Assembly: GCA_024220525.1 (NCBI GenBank)
Contig: JAMYWO010000052.1
Coordinates: 107,175-146,971, forward strand
Reading direction: 5' to 3'
Length of the DNA: 39,797 nucleotides
Source: Cochliopodium minus
Lineage: Eukaryota > Discosea > Himatismenida > Cochliopodiidae
Shown: in pieces, positions 1-10,462 of the stretch
Position numbering within the stretch: position 1 is the first letter of the stretch
Layout: the number at the start of each line of letters is the position of its first letter
Notes under the pieces: generated by a model
What the model was told of the DNA's origin: nothing
Database searches by the model: none
The model's input: only the letters and a program-made list of their open reading frames with translations
Translations under genes and position numbers: made by a program

Positions 1-164
1 GCAAAATCATATTAAAAAAAGGGGTTATTTTTAAAAAAACTGAAAGAGAATTGGCATTTCTCTTTCCCCCTTTTTTTACAAAAAAATTAATTAAACAATA
101 TTAATTTAAAAAAAAAAAATTGGTTCAGAGGAATGACGTCTAGAAAGAAAAATTACGATTCAAT

Positions 165-650
165 GGGTAATTAAAAATTGGGCAACAGTTTTCCATTGAC
201 TGAAATAGTGGAAGTTAAGGCACCTGTTTCCATCCACAAAATGTGTCCTCAGAAGAGTATAAACTTTGTATTGAGGTTATATCTCCAATATATCGATGTT
301 TGATTTATTTTATACATTTATAAAAGGAAAAATTTCTCCTCATAACATCAAATATTTTATGTGAATATAAATTAAAAAATCAAAGAGTGTTTTTGAAAAT
401 TTATCCCATACTCCAACATTTAAATTTGATGTTCCCATTGCTGAGAATGAAATTACAATATATTATACTAAAATTTTTGATAATAATCCATTTAATCAGA
501 GAAACATCTAAAATATTTTCAAATGAAAATTGCAAGGAACAATTTCTGAAGTCAAAATGTACTTTAGTAAAAAAGTTTTAGTAAATGATTCCAAGTTTTT
601 CTTTGTTGCTTTTGGATTTTGTCAATTGACATTTAATAGACTATTTCAAA
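165..650 (+). pseudogene. coding-like remnant, unrecognised
   Basis: Three short stretches read like protein rather than AT-rich filler, in changing frames: about 172-303 (NSFPLTEIVEVKAPVSIHKM...), 371-508 (KSVFENLSHTPTFKFDVPIA...) and 509-650 (KIFSNENCKEQFLKSKC..., then SKFFFVAFGFCQLTFNRLFQ). No start codon, domain or continuous frame is visible. It may be a decayed gene or the exons of a gene I cannot assemble. It lies just past the 3' end of the kinase-LRR gene on the opposite strand. Bases 1-164 hold nothing I can name. Confidence 0.25.
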
Positions 651-688
651 ATAAAATAAAAAATAATATTAATAAAAAACAAATTAAT

Positions 689-3600
689 TTATTTTTTCTC
701 GTTTTTTTTTTCCAACAAAAATCTTAGTGCGTATTTTCTGAAAATGTCAATGATTAATGGTGTTGGAATCTTCAAGTATGGTCTGTTAATCTCCTTCAAA
801 AAAACCTTTTGGGACAACAAAAAGATTTTTATTATTGCACTGAATACTTCTTCAAACATATTAGATTTATGATAAATCCTTTTTATTCTTTGGTTGAAAT
901 TTTTGTAATGGTCAATATCCATTTTTCCTTCATTTCCAACATTAGTACCATGAAGATTAATTAAAGTTAATGAATTGTTTATTTTGAGAGATTCACAAAT
1001 ATATTTGCATCCTTCATCTCCAATATTACAAACATTAAGATCAATAGAAGTTAATGAATTGTTTATTTTGAGAGATTCACAAATATATTTGCATCCTTCA
1101 TCTCCAATACTGTAATCTCCAAGAATAAGTTTTTGTAAAGAAGAGTTTATTTTGAGAGATTCACAAATATATTTGCATCCTTCATCTCCAATATTGCTGC
1201 CACTAAGGTCAATAAAAGTTAATGAGTTGTTTGTTTTGAGAGATTCACAAATATATTTGCATCCTTCATCTCCAATCCTGTAATCTCTAAGAATAAGTTT
1301 TTGTAAAGAAGAGTTTATTTTGAGAAATTCACAAATATATTTGCATCCTTCTTCTCCAATATTACAACCACCAAGATTAATAGAAGTCAATGAATTGTTT
1401 ATTTTGAGAGATTCAGTAAGAAATTTGCATCCTTCATCTCCAAATAAATTCTCTGTAAGATCAAGTACTTTTAAAGAAGAGTTTATTTTGAGTGCTTCTG
1501 AAAGTAATTTACATCCTTCAACTCCAATACGATTACCAGAAAAATCAAGTTCTTTTAAAGAAGAGTTTATTTTGAGTGCTTCAGAAAGAAATTTACATCC
1601 TTCAACTCCAATTTTACTCTTATGAAGATCAAGAAAAATTGAGGAAGATAAAACTTTGAAAAACAAATTCTCTTTCATTGAAAAAATTGTCATTATTTTA
1701 GTTAAAGAAGGGAGATCAAATGTATTTTTTTTTATCATTTCCAAAAAACAATTATCAACAAAGTTTTTCATGAATAATTCCAAATCTTCTTTTTTAATTC
1801 TATTTTTTGTTTCTTCTAACAATTTCAATAAATCTTGTTTATTTAATTTGTTCCCTTCAATATCACAATTTGACAATCGCAAAATAAATAAATTGAGTTC
1901 TTCAATATTGTCCAATTTAAAGAGTAATGACAAAAGACACTTTTGATCAACTTCTTTATAGCTGAACAAACAATCAAACCATTTTGTTCTTATTCTGTCA
2001 TCCATTTTCTTCATGTGTTCATAATCTCCAGAAATATCTATTACTCCACAATCTTCAAAATATTTTGCCATTTTCAGTTTATCTATTGTTATCATCACAA
2101 AATTGTGACCTTTTTTTTGAGAAGATAAATATTTTAGAATATCCATGTATAAATCTTTCAAAATTTTTGGTGAGTCTTCTTTTTTCTCGAAATAAAGGGT
2201 GTTCTTTAAATCTGAATTAAAGATATGAAATAGCAATGATGGAATGTACTTATTGCACAAATACACTATTTTTTTGAGATCAGATATTCCTTTGATATCT
2301 TTAATCAAATTTTGTAATTTTCCATCATCACAATATTTAATATTCTCCCAATCAAAAACTTTAAATTTATCTTCTTTGAAAATTTCTATCATGCGTTCAT
2401 CTATGTTTGGGCATTCCTCAAAGTCGTTTTTATTCTTCCATAATTGTTTTTTCTTTTTATTCAACTCATGAAGTGTTTCAAGGTGACAGTTTAGTTCTTT
2501 TTCAACTGAGTTTTCAATTTTCAAAAATTCCAAACGTTCTTTCAAAATTTTCAATTCTCCTTTTAAAGATTCCTTATTTTCTCCTTCCAAAGATTCTTCA
2601 TTTTCTGATAAAATTTTCACTCTGTTCTGTAAATCTGATTTTAAAATTTTCAATTCTGTATTCAAACATTCTATAATTCTTTTTTCTAATACTTCAAGTG
2701 AAGGTCTTTTATCGGCATCAAGAGCTAAACAATCTAAGAATTTTATTCTTATTTCTTCTTTTGAAAATAATAATCTTTTTTCATCTGTTAACATCTTCTC
2801 TTTCTCATAATAACTTCCCGTAAATATCACACCCAGAGAATATACATCCCAGTTTGGAGTTGCTTTTTTATCTTTTGGTGCATAGTACTCCGTCTTAACA
2901 ATTGGATCATCGCCATTTTTCACAGACCCACCAAAATCAGTGATGAGAGGTATGTAAAATTCGTTCAGTTTCTTTGAGATGGTGTGTTGAACCAAAATAT
3001 TGGATGGTTTGAGATCAGTATGAATTATATCTGATTTGTGGATGAATTTCAATGAGCGAATAAGTTGAAACGAAAAAAGGAGATAGTCATGAGGTTTCAT
3101 GTTGAAGATCTCCTTATTTCCAAAGATTTCTTCAAGAGTGAAGCTCTCATATTGAAAAAATAAAAAATGAGTTGTAAAGATTTTCTTGCTTTCATAAAAT
3201 AATGCCAAATTTGAAGCACCCGTTTCAAATTTCTCCAATTTTTCCAATGTATTGGTTATTTTTTCCCAATTACTTTTTTCATTTTCCATCATGTTTTTAT
3301 CTTTTACTTCTCTTACCATTTTTATTGCCACTTCATATTTGAGATTGTCGTCATATTGTTCTTTGTTCTTATCAGATTGGTTTTCCCTACTTTGGAAGAA
3401 TAGACAAGATTTGTACACTATTCCAAATCCTCCTGATCCTGTTTTTTTGAGTTTTAAGAATATTTCCTCATCAATGAACAACTGATTTTCCTTTCCAAAA
3501 TTACCGCAAGTACAAAATGAATGATTGGTTTTGCAAAAATTCTCAAAATATTCTTGTTGCATATTTTCATCCCATATTTCTTTCAACTTGGATGTCAAGG

Positions 3601-4723
3601 GGCACATCTCAATATATTTTTTTATCAAAAGAATATTTTTATCCAAATGGTCGATATTTCTATTTGATATAAATTCTTCATTCTCATCAAAATCATCTCT
3701 ATTATTATTATTATTATTCATAAATGCATTCATTTTATATCCTGATGTAAATTTCTTCAATTTTTCATTTACATCAAAATATGAGTTTATGTTGATTTTT
3801 TTGCATATTACTATCAAGTATACATCATCATCTGCACATACAACTTTAAAATCCTCATCATTTATTTCAATTTTATTTTTATTCAATTTTACCAAAATCA
3901 ATTGCAATTGTTTATAAATAGAATTTTTTTTCTTGGCATCTATGAAATCATCTCCAAAAAATGAAATGATACCCTGTGATGAAGGCAATAGAGGATTCAA
4001 TCCTATCCATTTGGATTCCTCTTGAAGTAATTTGAAAGGTAACCATATGTGAGGTATCTCCAGCGCTTCTACTTTCTTTATGCAATCATTATAATCCTCT
4101 TCCCAACAAATCAGTTTCATATCCCATCCACTCGTTTTATGTTCCATCAAATTATCTATTCTATTAATAAATTTGCTATGATGAACCAGAATATTTTCAA
4201 TTTTGACTTTCAGGCTCTCAGGATGGATGGATTCACAATAAACTAACTCTTTCCTCTTATCTTCCCTCCCCTCTTCTTCACTCTCATCCTCTTCACTCTC
4301 CTCTTCTTCACTCTCATCCTCATCCTCTTCACTCTCCTCTTCTTCCCTCTCCTCTTCTTCCCTCTCCTCTTCTTCCCTCTCATTCATGTAAATGTCCATA
4401 GGTAAAATATTTTCAATTTTGACTTTCAGGCTCTCAGGATGGATGGATTCACAATAAACTAACTCTTTCCTCTTATCTTCTTCCCTCTCCTCTTCTTCCC
4501 TCTCATTCATGTAATTGTCCATAGGTAAATTATTTTCAATTTTCTGATTCAAATAATTTTTTATTTTAATTTTTCTTAAAGGGGTATAATTTTTTTTGAA
4601 TAATATATTAATTTCTGAAAATAAAACATTATATTGATATGATTTAAAATCGATTGGATTCAGTTTTTTTGAGAAAGTTTTTCCAATTTCCTGAGGAGAT
4701 ATGGATATTCTATTCTGATCCAT
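689..4723 (-). CDS. non-RD protein kinase with C-terminal leucine-rich repeats
   Basis: One uninterrupted frame of 1,344 residues. In order: a short N-terminus; a Glu/Arg-rich block (about 65-150) that is internally duplicated; an unassigned globular region (about 175-410); a protein kinase domain (about 420-690) with the glycine loop GSGGFGIVYK, the lysine in VAIK, the catalytic loop HTDLKPSN, DFG and the WDVYSLGV helix; a Glu/Lys coiled-coil-like stretch (about 690-770); a helical region; nine 28-residue LRRs of the ribonuclease-inhibitor/NLR kind (about 1031-1264); and a basic tail. The catalytic arginine is replaced (HTD for HRD), so it is a non-RD kinase, a class common among plant pattern-recognition kinases. 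No transmembrane segment is seen, so it is probably cytosolic. The start at 4723 is the first ATG after a stop. It overlaps the upstream ORF by 64 nt, which may mean that the two are one gene. Kinase-LRR identity is firm; a sensing role is inference. Confidence 0.9.
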   Translation of the reverse strand: MDQNRISISPQEIGKTFSKKLNPIDFKSYQYNVLFSEINILFKKNYTPLRKIKIKNYLNQKIENNLPMDNYMNEREEEEREEDKRKELVYCESIHPESLKVKIENILPMDIYMNEREEEEREEEEREEEESEEDEDESEEEESEEDESEEEGREDKRKELVYCESIHPESLKVKIENILVHHSKFINRIDNLMEHKTSGWDMKLICWEEDYNDCIKKVEALEIPHIWLPFKLLQEESKWIGLNPLLPSSQGIISFFGDDFIDAKKKNSIYKQLQLILVKLNKNKIEINDEDFKVVCADDDVYLIVICKKININSYFDVNEKLKKFTSGYKMNAFMNNNNNNRDDFDENEEFISNRNIDHLDKNILLIKKYIEMCPLTSKLKEIWDENMQQEYFENFCKTNHSFCTCGNFGKENQLFIDEEIFLKLKKTGSGGFGIVYKSCLFFQSRENQSDKNKEQYDDNLKYEVAIKMVREVKDKNMMENEKSNWEKITNTLEKLEKFETGASNLALFYESKKIFTTHFLFFQYESFTLEEIFGNKEIFNMKPHDYLLFSFQLIRSLKFIHKSDIIHTDLKPSNILVQHTISKKLNEFYIPLITDFGGSVKNGDDPIVKTEYYAPKDKKATPNWDVYSLGVIFTGSYYEKEKMLTDEKRLLFSKEEIRIKFLDCLALDADKRPSLEVLEKRIIECLNTELKILKSDLQNRVKILSENEESLEGENKESLKGELKILKERLEFLKIENSVEKELNCHLETLHELNKKKKQLWKNKNDFEECPNIDERMIEIFKEDKFKVFDWENIKYCDDGKLQNLIKDIKGISDLKKIVYLCNKYIPSLLFHIFNSDLKNTLYFEKKEDSPKILKDLYMDILKYLSSQKKGHNFVMITIDKLKMAKYFEDCGVIDISGDYEHMKKMDDRIRTKWFDCLFSYKEVDQKCLLSLLFKLDNIEELNLFILRLSNCDIEGNKLNKQDLLKLLEETKNRIKKEDLELFMKNFVDNCFLEMIKKNTFDLPSLTKIMTIFSMKENLFFKVLSSSIFLDLHKSKIGVEGCKFLSEALKINSSLKELDFSGNRIGVEGCKLLSEALKINSSLKVLDLTENLFGDEGCKFLTESLKINNSLTSINLGGCNIGEEGCKYICEFLKINSSLQKLILRDYRIGDEGCKYICESLKTNNSLTFIDLSGSNIGDEGCKYICESLKINSSLQKLILGDYSIGDEGCKYICESLKINNSLTSIDLNVCNIGDEGCKYICESLKINNSLTLINLHGTNVGNEGKMDIDHYKNFNQRIKRIYHKSNMFEEVFSAIIKIFLLSQKVFLKEINRPYLKIPTPLIIDIFRKYALRFLLEKKNEKK
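940..1630 (-). repeat. 84-bp LRR array with a 168-bp higher-order period
   Basis: Nine 28-codon leucine-rich repeats. Units 5 to 8 alternate between two sequence types (QKLIL-type and T(F/S)IDL-type), so the real copying unit there is a pair, about 168 bp. The inner units share long near-identical runs around GDEGCKYICESLK, which points to recent expansion. Confidence 0.85.
4190..4480 (-). repeat. 75-bp perfect direct repeat inside the acidic region of the kinase-LRR gene
   Basis: Positions 4190-4264 and 4406-4480 are identical by eye, offset by 216 bp. Both encode the segment around KRKELVYCESIHPESLKVKI. Flanking Glu/Arg codons (CTC/TTC runs on this strand) vary in number. A shorter related copy encoding MNEREEEEREE lies at about 4379-4420 and 4504-4543. 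This is a recent in-frame tandem duplication within the coding sequence. Confidence 0.9.
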
Positions 4724-5787
4724 ATTTTTAGCTTCTGCGATTTTCCCAAAAGTTCAAGAAAGAGTTTTTCCCACTCCAAACCTTGCAAAAGTTCAAGGAT
4801 AATAAAATTCTCATTATAGTTGGAACAATCTACAGACATGTTATCAAGAAAATGGATGTAGAAGTTCCTGACAGATCTGAAGATTTCCACGGTCCATTTT
4901 ATGGGACCTTTGTTTTCAATTAGATTGCGTCTAATTTCATGCGATTTATGGAGAAATGTTTTCTCAAATGCTTCCCTGAATTCAATATTTTTTTTGCATC
5001 CAAAACGATCCTTTTCTTGAAGCGGATGATATGAAGGAAAGTTTCTAAAATCAGTAAAGTAGATTTGTCCATTCTTTTTGTTTTTTGAGGATAAAATCCC
5101 TCCTAGTGAAACAGCCATATCGAAGAAATTGAGTCTATTGTTCTTGATCCACAATTCTTGTTTTGCATCTTCATCAAAACCACTCCAGAACTTGATTTTG
5201 ATCCCATCACAATCTTTGAAAGAAATCAAAAAGAATTCTTTTTTTTTTATATCCTCGTCTGTTAGCGACAACTCAATGAAACACATATCGCCTGTTTTAT
5301 TTGCTTCTTTCTCATCCAGGTCATTAATATCATTATTTACATTCATGATTTCTTTGGTCTCATTTATTTGCCATTTTAGAAGATTATTATTTTTTCCTTG
5401 ATGAATAAATATTTCGTTTTCATGCTGTTTTCTAATATATATCTTGAATTCCTTTCCTTTGCGTTGAATATAGCCTGCTGTTCCCTCTTGTTTTTCAGTT
5501 TTTTGATAAGTTCTTGGAATATTCTTCAATTTTTCATATTCCTCCAAAATATCAGAATCAGTTGGGAGAAACAACCCATTGCTATAGGCTTTTGAGCATC
5601 CAAAATAGCACTTTGAATTTTCCTCCTTGAGAGAATAGAATTTTTTATCATCCATAGAGTGATCATTATAGAGACAATGAATTGGGAGATTTTGGAATAA
5701 TTTGAGTAATTCCAAATCTTCTATTTCCCATGATAAAACATAATCTGTTGGTTTGGCTTGAGTTGATGTCTTTTTTCCTATATCCAT
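4660..5787 (-). CDS. unrecognised 375-residue protein, possibly the N-terminal part of the kinase-LRR protein
   Basis: Frame of 375 residues beginning MDIGKKTSTQAKPTDYVLSW. I do not recognise a family. A lysine-rich, mainly beta-looking middle carries FKIYIRKQHENEIFIHQGK, and a helical C-terminal third carries WTVEIFRSVRNFYIHFLDNM. Its last 64 nt overlap the start of the kinase frame in another phase. A putative intron from 4781 to 4735 (47 nt, starting gtttgg and ending cgcag) would splice residue 335 straight into the kinase frame four codons before its ATG, giving one protein of about 1,683 residues. Against this, the intron is short, less AT-rich than its neighbours and readable as protein. 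An A/T-only run at about 5819-5833 lies some 30 nt upstream of the start and could be a TATA-like element. Confidence 0.7.
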   Translation of the reverse strand: MDIGKKTSTQAKPTDYVLSWEIEDLELLKLFQNLPIHCLYNDHSMDDKKFYSLKEENSKCYFGCSKAYSNGLFLPTDSDILEEYEKLKNIPRTYQKTEKQEGTAGYIQRKGKEFKIYIRKQHENEIFIHQGKNNNLLKWQINETKEIMNVNNDINDLDEKEANKTGDMCFIELSLTDEDIKKKEFFLISFKDCDGIKIKFWSGFDEDAKQELWIKNNRLNFFDMAVSLGGILSSKNKKNGQIYFTDFRNFPSYHPLQEKDRFGCKKNIEFREAFEKTFLHKSHEIRRNLIENKGPIKWTVEIFRSVRNFYIHFLDNMSVDCSNYNENFIILELLQGLEWEKLFLELLGKSQKLKIWIRIEYPYLLRKLEKLSQKN

Positions 5788-5882
5788 ATTTTAAAGAATC
5801 AATTTTTTGGTAAGTTTTTATATATATATTTATGAAAGTGAAAATTCTTTCAAACAATTTTAAAGATGAAAAAGAAATAAAA

Positions 5883-6400
5883 ATGGAAATTAAATCAACC
5901 TATACTTATGACTCTAAAAAAGCATCTCACATAGAAATTGATTATGAAGATGACTGTTGATTTTCACTAACCAAAAAGAATCTCCAAGGAAGTATCCTTG
6001 AAATGGCAATAATTTAATTATGTTTGGTTACTTTTAGGCGATAACTCAGCGTTATCATATTTAAAAATTTTTGTAGAGACAAATTTAAAATGCATTGAAT
6101 TTAAAAGAGACTTCAACCAACTCAATCATAAAATCCCTAAATAGTAAAGAGAATTATTGAAATTTTCGTTTTGGGGAATATTAAATCAAAGAAAATACTA
6201 TACAACTATTGATCAATCATTCATGTACATTCCAAAAAGCGAATAATTAATAAAGAGATCACTTTGTTGGGAAGATAATTGTGGATCTTCCTCACAGAGA
6301 GAACATTGATGATTTAAATGGAGGGTGGTCAGACGCTTGATTTTGCTTATTCAATTAGCAAACAACAAAGATAAATTTCACTGGTAAATGGGATTTTAAT
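5883..6400 (+). pseudogene. decayed protein-coding sequence, unrecognised
   Basis: A good start (MEIKSTYTYDSKKASHIEID) is followed by a long stretch that keeps one frame and a normal amino-acid mix over some 110 codons (GDNSALSYLKIFVETNLKCI..., FSFWGILNQRKYYTTIDQSF..., SLCWEDNCGSSSQREH) but is broken by several stops. There is an intron-like joint at about 5989-6038. I cannot name the family. It lies between the unrecognised 375-residue ORF and the hydroxylase gene, on the opposite strand to both. Confidence 0.4.
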
Positions 6401-6535
6401 TTATGAGATCTTTTTGATGTCTTGAACCTTGTCTTTAAAACATCGTGGGATTGATTATCAAAATATCATAATAAACATTTTCAAACATGAACATTTAAAC
6501 AAAATCTTTTGTTCTTTAAAAAGAATAAAATATTT

Positions 6536-8445
6536 TTATAATTTCTTTAAAGCTTCAACAAGATTATCAAAATCGGATTTCAATTTGAGAGCATAATTTA
6601 AAGTTTTTTCTTTGTTGTCCAAAATGTCGACAGAACGAGTGTAGGGATCATAAGTGATAGAGAAAGGTCTTTCCAAATGATGAGCAAAGTTCTCAACTTT
6701 AGAAAGAGCATCCTGAAAGGATTCAGTGACAAAATACTTCATTTGGAACTCAGTGATGTTATATTTGGTTGTGCTGGCAACAAAAGGATCGAAAGCAACT
6801 TTTTCTGGTTTATCTGAAAGTGCATGTTCAAGTTCTCCAAAAGAAGAAAGAATACCAGCACCTAAAAAAAAAAATTAAAAAAGAAAAATTAAAAGAAAAA
6901 TTAAAAAAGGAAATTAAAGAAAATTAGGATTTTTTATATTGTTCTCAACAAAAGTGTTTTAGATTTTTGTTTGTTTTTTTTTTAAATATTACCATAAGCT
7001 TTAATTCCGTCTTTTTCTTTACAAAGACCAAATTCGATTGTGAACCAATACATAGTACCAAGTCTTTCAATGTCTTCATCAGAAGCTCCAAGAGAAGCAA
7101 GACCTACCAAAAAAAAAAAATTTTGAAAATTAATATAAATTTAAATAAAAAATAAAAATTCATTTATAAATTTACCTATTGCTTGTGAAAAATTAGCAAA
7201 AGCAGGATCGGCTAACAAAGGTACGTGTCCTACTAATTCGTGAATAACATCAGGTTCAGGAGTGTACATAGGAACGGAGGAGTGGCGGATATATTGAGTG
7301 GAGTGGAAAATTCTAAAAGCAAGAGCATTGATGAAGTCTCTGGTGGAGAGAAGGCCCGCTACTGGTCTCAAAACCCAACCGGTACAAGATTCCAAGAATT
7401 CACTATTTTAAAGAAAGTTTAGAAATGAAATATCTTTTTACTTTTAGGATGCAACAAACATATTATTATAATAAAGAGAAATGTTATTTTCTGTTTTAAT
7501 TTTCGATGAAATTCTTGCTTTTTATTTTATTCTTTATAATGAGGAATAATTTGATATAATTCCGAATAATATGAGTAAATTTGTATTGATAATATTATAC
7601 ATAAATAAATAACAGATATTCAGATAAATTTACCTAACTTCATTCAATTGAGGGATCTTCTCAGGTCCATATCCTGCGAATTTCTCCAACAATGGCATCA
7701 CTTTGTTATGCTCCTTGCAAGAATGGGTAGGATAGAGCTTTTTGAGATTGTTATAGACGATTCCCCATGTCTTGTTTTCATCTTCAGTGTATTCTACAGT
7801 GGGCAAGGGTTCTCCATGTTTGTAATTTTGTGCAATTTCTGCTATTTTTCTTCTTCTTTCTCTATATTTCTCATCTTTGAACCCTGGATGGTTGGAATCC
7901 AATTCTGATCCATATTCCATCGTTTTTCTTCCCAAGAGATCAAGATCTGATGGTTTCCTTGGGAACCATGGGATATCTTTCTTTTCAGATCCCATCACTA
8001 ATATATTTTTTTCTCCTACAATTTCCTATACGATTATATGAATGAGAAAATTAATATTTCATTATTTATATTTTGGTTAAAATATAAATATTTATAATAA
8101 TACAGTATTCGTTGAAATAATTTTGGTTGTATTCGTACCTTTATTTGTTTTATTGAATTTGAAATGTTCTCTTGTTCGCTTGTTCCTTCAATATCGCAAA
8201 ATATTTTGAAAGATTCCTCAGAATCTGGTTGAGAATCTATTTTTTTCAAATTTACTTTATTCTTTTCAAATATCTCCAATGCACTTGATAATGATCCAGG
8301 TTTATGATCCACTTTTATTTCTACTCTTGTGGTAGAAGAGTTTTGGAATATTGTTCCCTGAATAAAGAAATATTTAGAAATTCTCAGTCATCAAATGGTA
8401 AAAAAAGAAAATATATACCCATTTGCTTTCCACAGATCTTTTCAT
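6536..8445 (-). CDS. PAH: biopterin-dependent aromatic amino acid hydroxylase (phenylalanine hydroxylase-like)
   Basis: Six exons in consistent phase (8445-8419, 8357-8139, 8025-7634, 7402-7176, 7103-6993, 6861-6536) give 433 residues, against 452 in human PAH. An N-terminal ACT regulatory domain (about 15-80, core [20 protein letters not shown]) is followed by the catalytic domain (TCTG-like [35 protein letters not shown]). The iron ligands are His267 and His272 in HELVGH and Glu312 in YWFTIEFGL. The C-terminal helix NALKLK-like [13 protein letters not shown] matches the family's tetramerisation end. It hydroxylates phenylalanine (or tryptophan or tyrosine) with tetrahydrobiopterin and O2 in the cytosol. 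Phenylalanine is likeliest from overall similarity, but substrate choice is not certain. The tail and 3' flank are copied at 36653-36820. Confidence 0.95.
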
Positions 8446-8599
8446 TTTTTTTTTTATTTCTGTATTTAATTTTAATTATTTTTTATATTTCATCTTTCAA
8501 GTTGTTTGGCCTTTATTTTAGTATTTTCAAGAGTCTTAATTAATCCATGAAATCTGTTTTAAATTTTGGAACTTAAATTACTCAAAAAATACTTGAAAT

Positions 8600-8739
8600 T
8601 TAGTTTTATATTTAAATTTTGGTTTTATAAAAAGAGTAAAGATTCGGGATCTTAACATTTATGAAAAGGCTGATCGAAAATTGAGGGCTAAGTTTAATTA
8701 TGAATATTTGGAGGAATTTGGAGAATTATCGGAGGTTTA
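8600..8739 (+). pseudogene. coding-like exon remnant
   Basis: About 45 open codons ending at a stop, with protein-like content (VKIRDLNIYEKADRKLRAKF, then NYEYLEEFGELSEV). AG acceptor-like ends lie just upstream, but no start or partner exon is visible. It lies in the interval between the divergent hydroxylase and Sel1 genes. The rest of 8446-8928 is AT-rich with nothing recognisable. Confidence 0.3.
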
Positions 8740-8928
8740 AATTAATAAAAAATTTGAAGCTGACTTTTTATTTTATTGGTTTAATTAAACAAGTTTCAAA
8801 ATTCATACATTTTATCATAAATTCATTCTGATTACAAAATTATTTGTTCATGATTTAAAATATTAATTGAATTTGGAGAGAGGAACAAAATATAAAAAAA
8901 ATAGAAGATAAACTTTTTCCCTTTATAT

Positions 8929-10462
8929 ATGAAGGTAAGGATATGTATTTGGAAAAATGAGATCTATATTTTATATTCAATTGATTAGAAGAAGTCAAAG
9001 AAGAAAATATCATTATACTCCAAAAACTTAATAGAAAATTCACACAAGGGCAAAAAGGAGACAAATATAGAAAATGGTAGCAAAGAGATGTTGGAATGTT
9101 TCAAATATATCTTTGGATTAGGAAGAGATAGTAATGAAGAAAGAGCAAGAGAAATATGCTTCAAAATATTGAAAGAAAAAGAAAAGAAAAAGATGCCCAA
9201 AGATCTAATCTGCTTGGGATTACAATATATGTTCGGATGGAATGTAGATCAAGGAGATGAAAAAGCATTGAATTTTTTCCATCACTATATAGCAGATAAT
9301 AAAACAGAAAAAGGAAGGGATGAAGAGAAATCGTTTGTATATTACTTAATTGGAAGTATTTATTTAAACTCTGAAGAGATAAATGTAAAAATGGAAAAAG
9401 GGATGGAATATTTGAAATTATCAATCAAATTAGGCAATTGCGTTGCAATGTGTGATTTGGGATGTATTTATTGTGAAGTAGATGAGTATAAGGATCTACC
9501 CAAGGCTATAGATCTGTTGCTAAAATCTATCAACTTTGGATATACTTCTGCGATGTGCGAATTATCTTCAATTTATTATAGTGAATCGAAATACAAAAAT
9601 GTTTCCAAATCTATTGAATTATTAGAAAAAGCAATAAAATTAGGTTTAAAAAATATAGAAAAAAATTAAATAAAAAATAAAATAAAATAAAAATAAAATA
9701 AAAAAATTAATAAATAAATAAATTAATTAAATAAACTTTTACTTTCTAATCATTAATTTTTACTATTTTTTTTAAAAATAATTCCTAAATAAAGGAGATA
9801 AAGATGCTTTGTTTTATCTTGCAAGGATATATCACAGTGATCCGCAATATTTCAACTTGGATAAGGCAATCGAACTTTACGAAAAGTCTTCCAATTATGG
9901 AGACTCTGACTCTTTGACTTCACTCGCCCACATTTACTTCAATGAAGAGGAATATCAGGACATTCCAAAAGCGATAGAAATGTACGAAAAAGCTTCTTTG
10001 ATGGGAAATTTCCACTCAATAATTGTTTTCGCCGAATTTTTATTAAGCGGAAATTTTGTTCAAAAAGATCCTCAAAAGGCTGTTGATCTGCTTGTTTGTT
10101 GTTCTGACGAGGGTAATTTGGAAGCTTGTTCCAAGCTTGCTTTGTTGCATCAGAGCGAAGATTTTTTTGATAAAAATTTTAATAAAAGCGCTTTTTATTT
10201 TCTTAAATGCATTGATTTCAGTGAATCTGACGAAGAAGAGAACACTTATCGAAATATGTTGAATAATTTAATTATCAACTCCCCTGTCGATTGGTTGCCT
10301 GATCTTCATTGTTTTTGGCCTTCTTCTGTTTTCTTGGATGATCAGATCCTCACTCTTTTATTAGTCAGCAAACATAGGATCTATTCTTCTTCAAAATCAA
10401 AATTTATGGTTAAAGGGATTGTTCTCAATATCATAAAATATCTTTGTCAAATAAATAAATAA
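8929..10462 (+). CDS. Sel1/TPR-like repeat protein
   Basis: Two main exons, up to 9643 and 9795-10462, join in phase across a 151-nt intron (KAIKLG|DKDALFYLA). The frame is open upstream to 8989. A two-codon first exon at 8929-8934 (ATG AAG before gtaagg) with a 54-nt intron would give 442 residues. Starting at the internal ATG 9088 gives 407. Six or seven Sel1-like helical repeats of 35-40 residues are visible, such as KAIDLLLKSINFGYTSAMCE, KAIELYEKSSNYGDSDSLTS and KAIEMYEKASLMGNFHSIIV. The C-terminal 70 residues (VDWLPDLHCFWPSSVFLDDQ, ILTLLLVSKHRIYS) form a separate module I do not recognise. Sel1 proteins are usually scaffolds; the partner is unknown. Confidence 0.85.

Noticed and set aside
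1320-1625. Open frame on the plus strand with ILHPSSPI-like repeats
   Set aside because: It is the antisense of the LRR array and its repeats mirror the 84-bp period.
940-1630. Regularly spaced repeats that could suggest a CRISPR array
   Set aside because: Units are 84 bp, coding, and have no unique spacers; this is a eukaryotic LRR gene.
4660-4780. Programmed ribosomal frameshift between the two overlapping ORFs
   Set aside because: No slippery heptamer or downstream structure is seen; the 47-nt intron explains the frames better.
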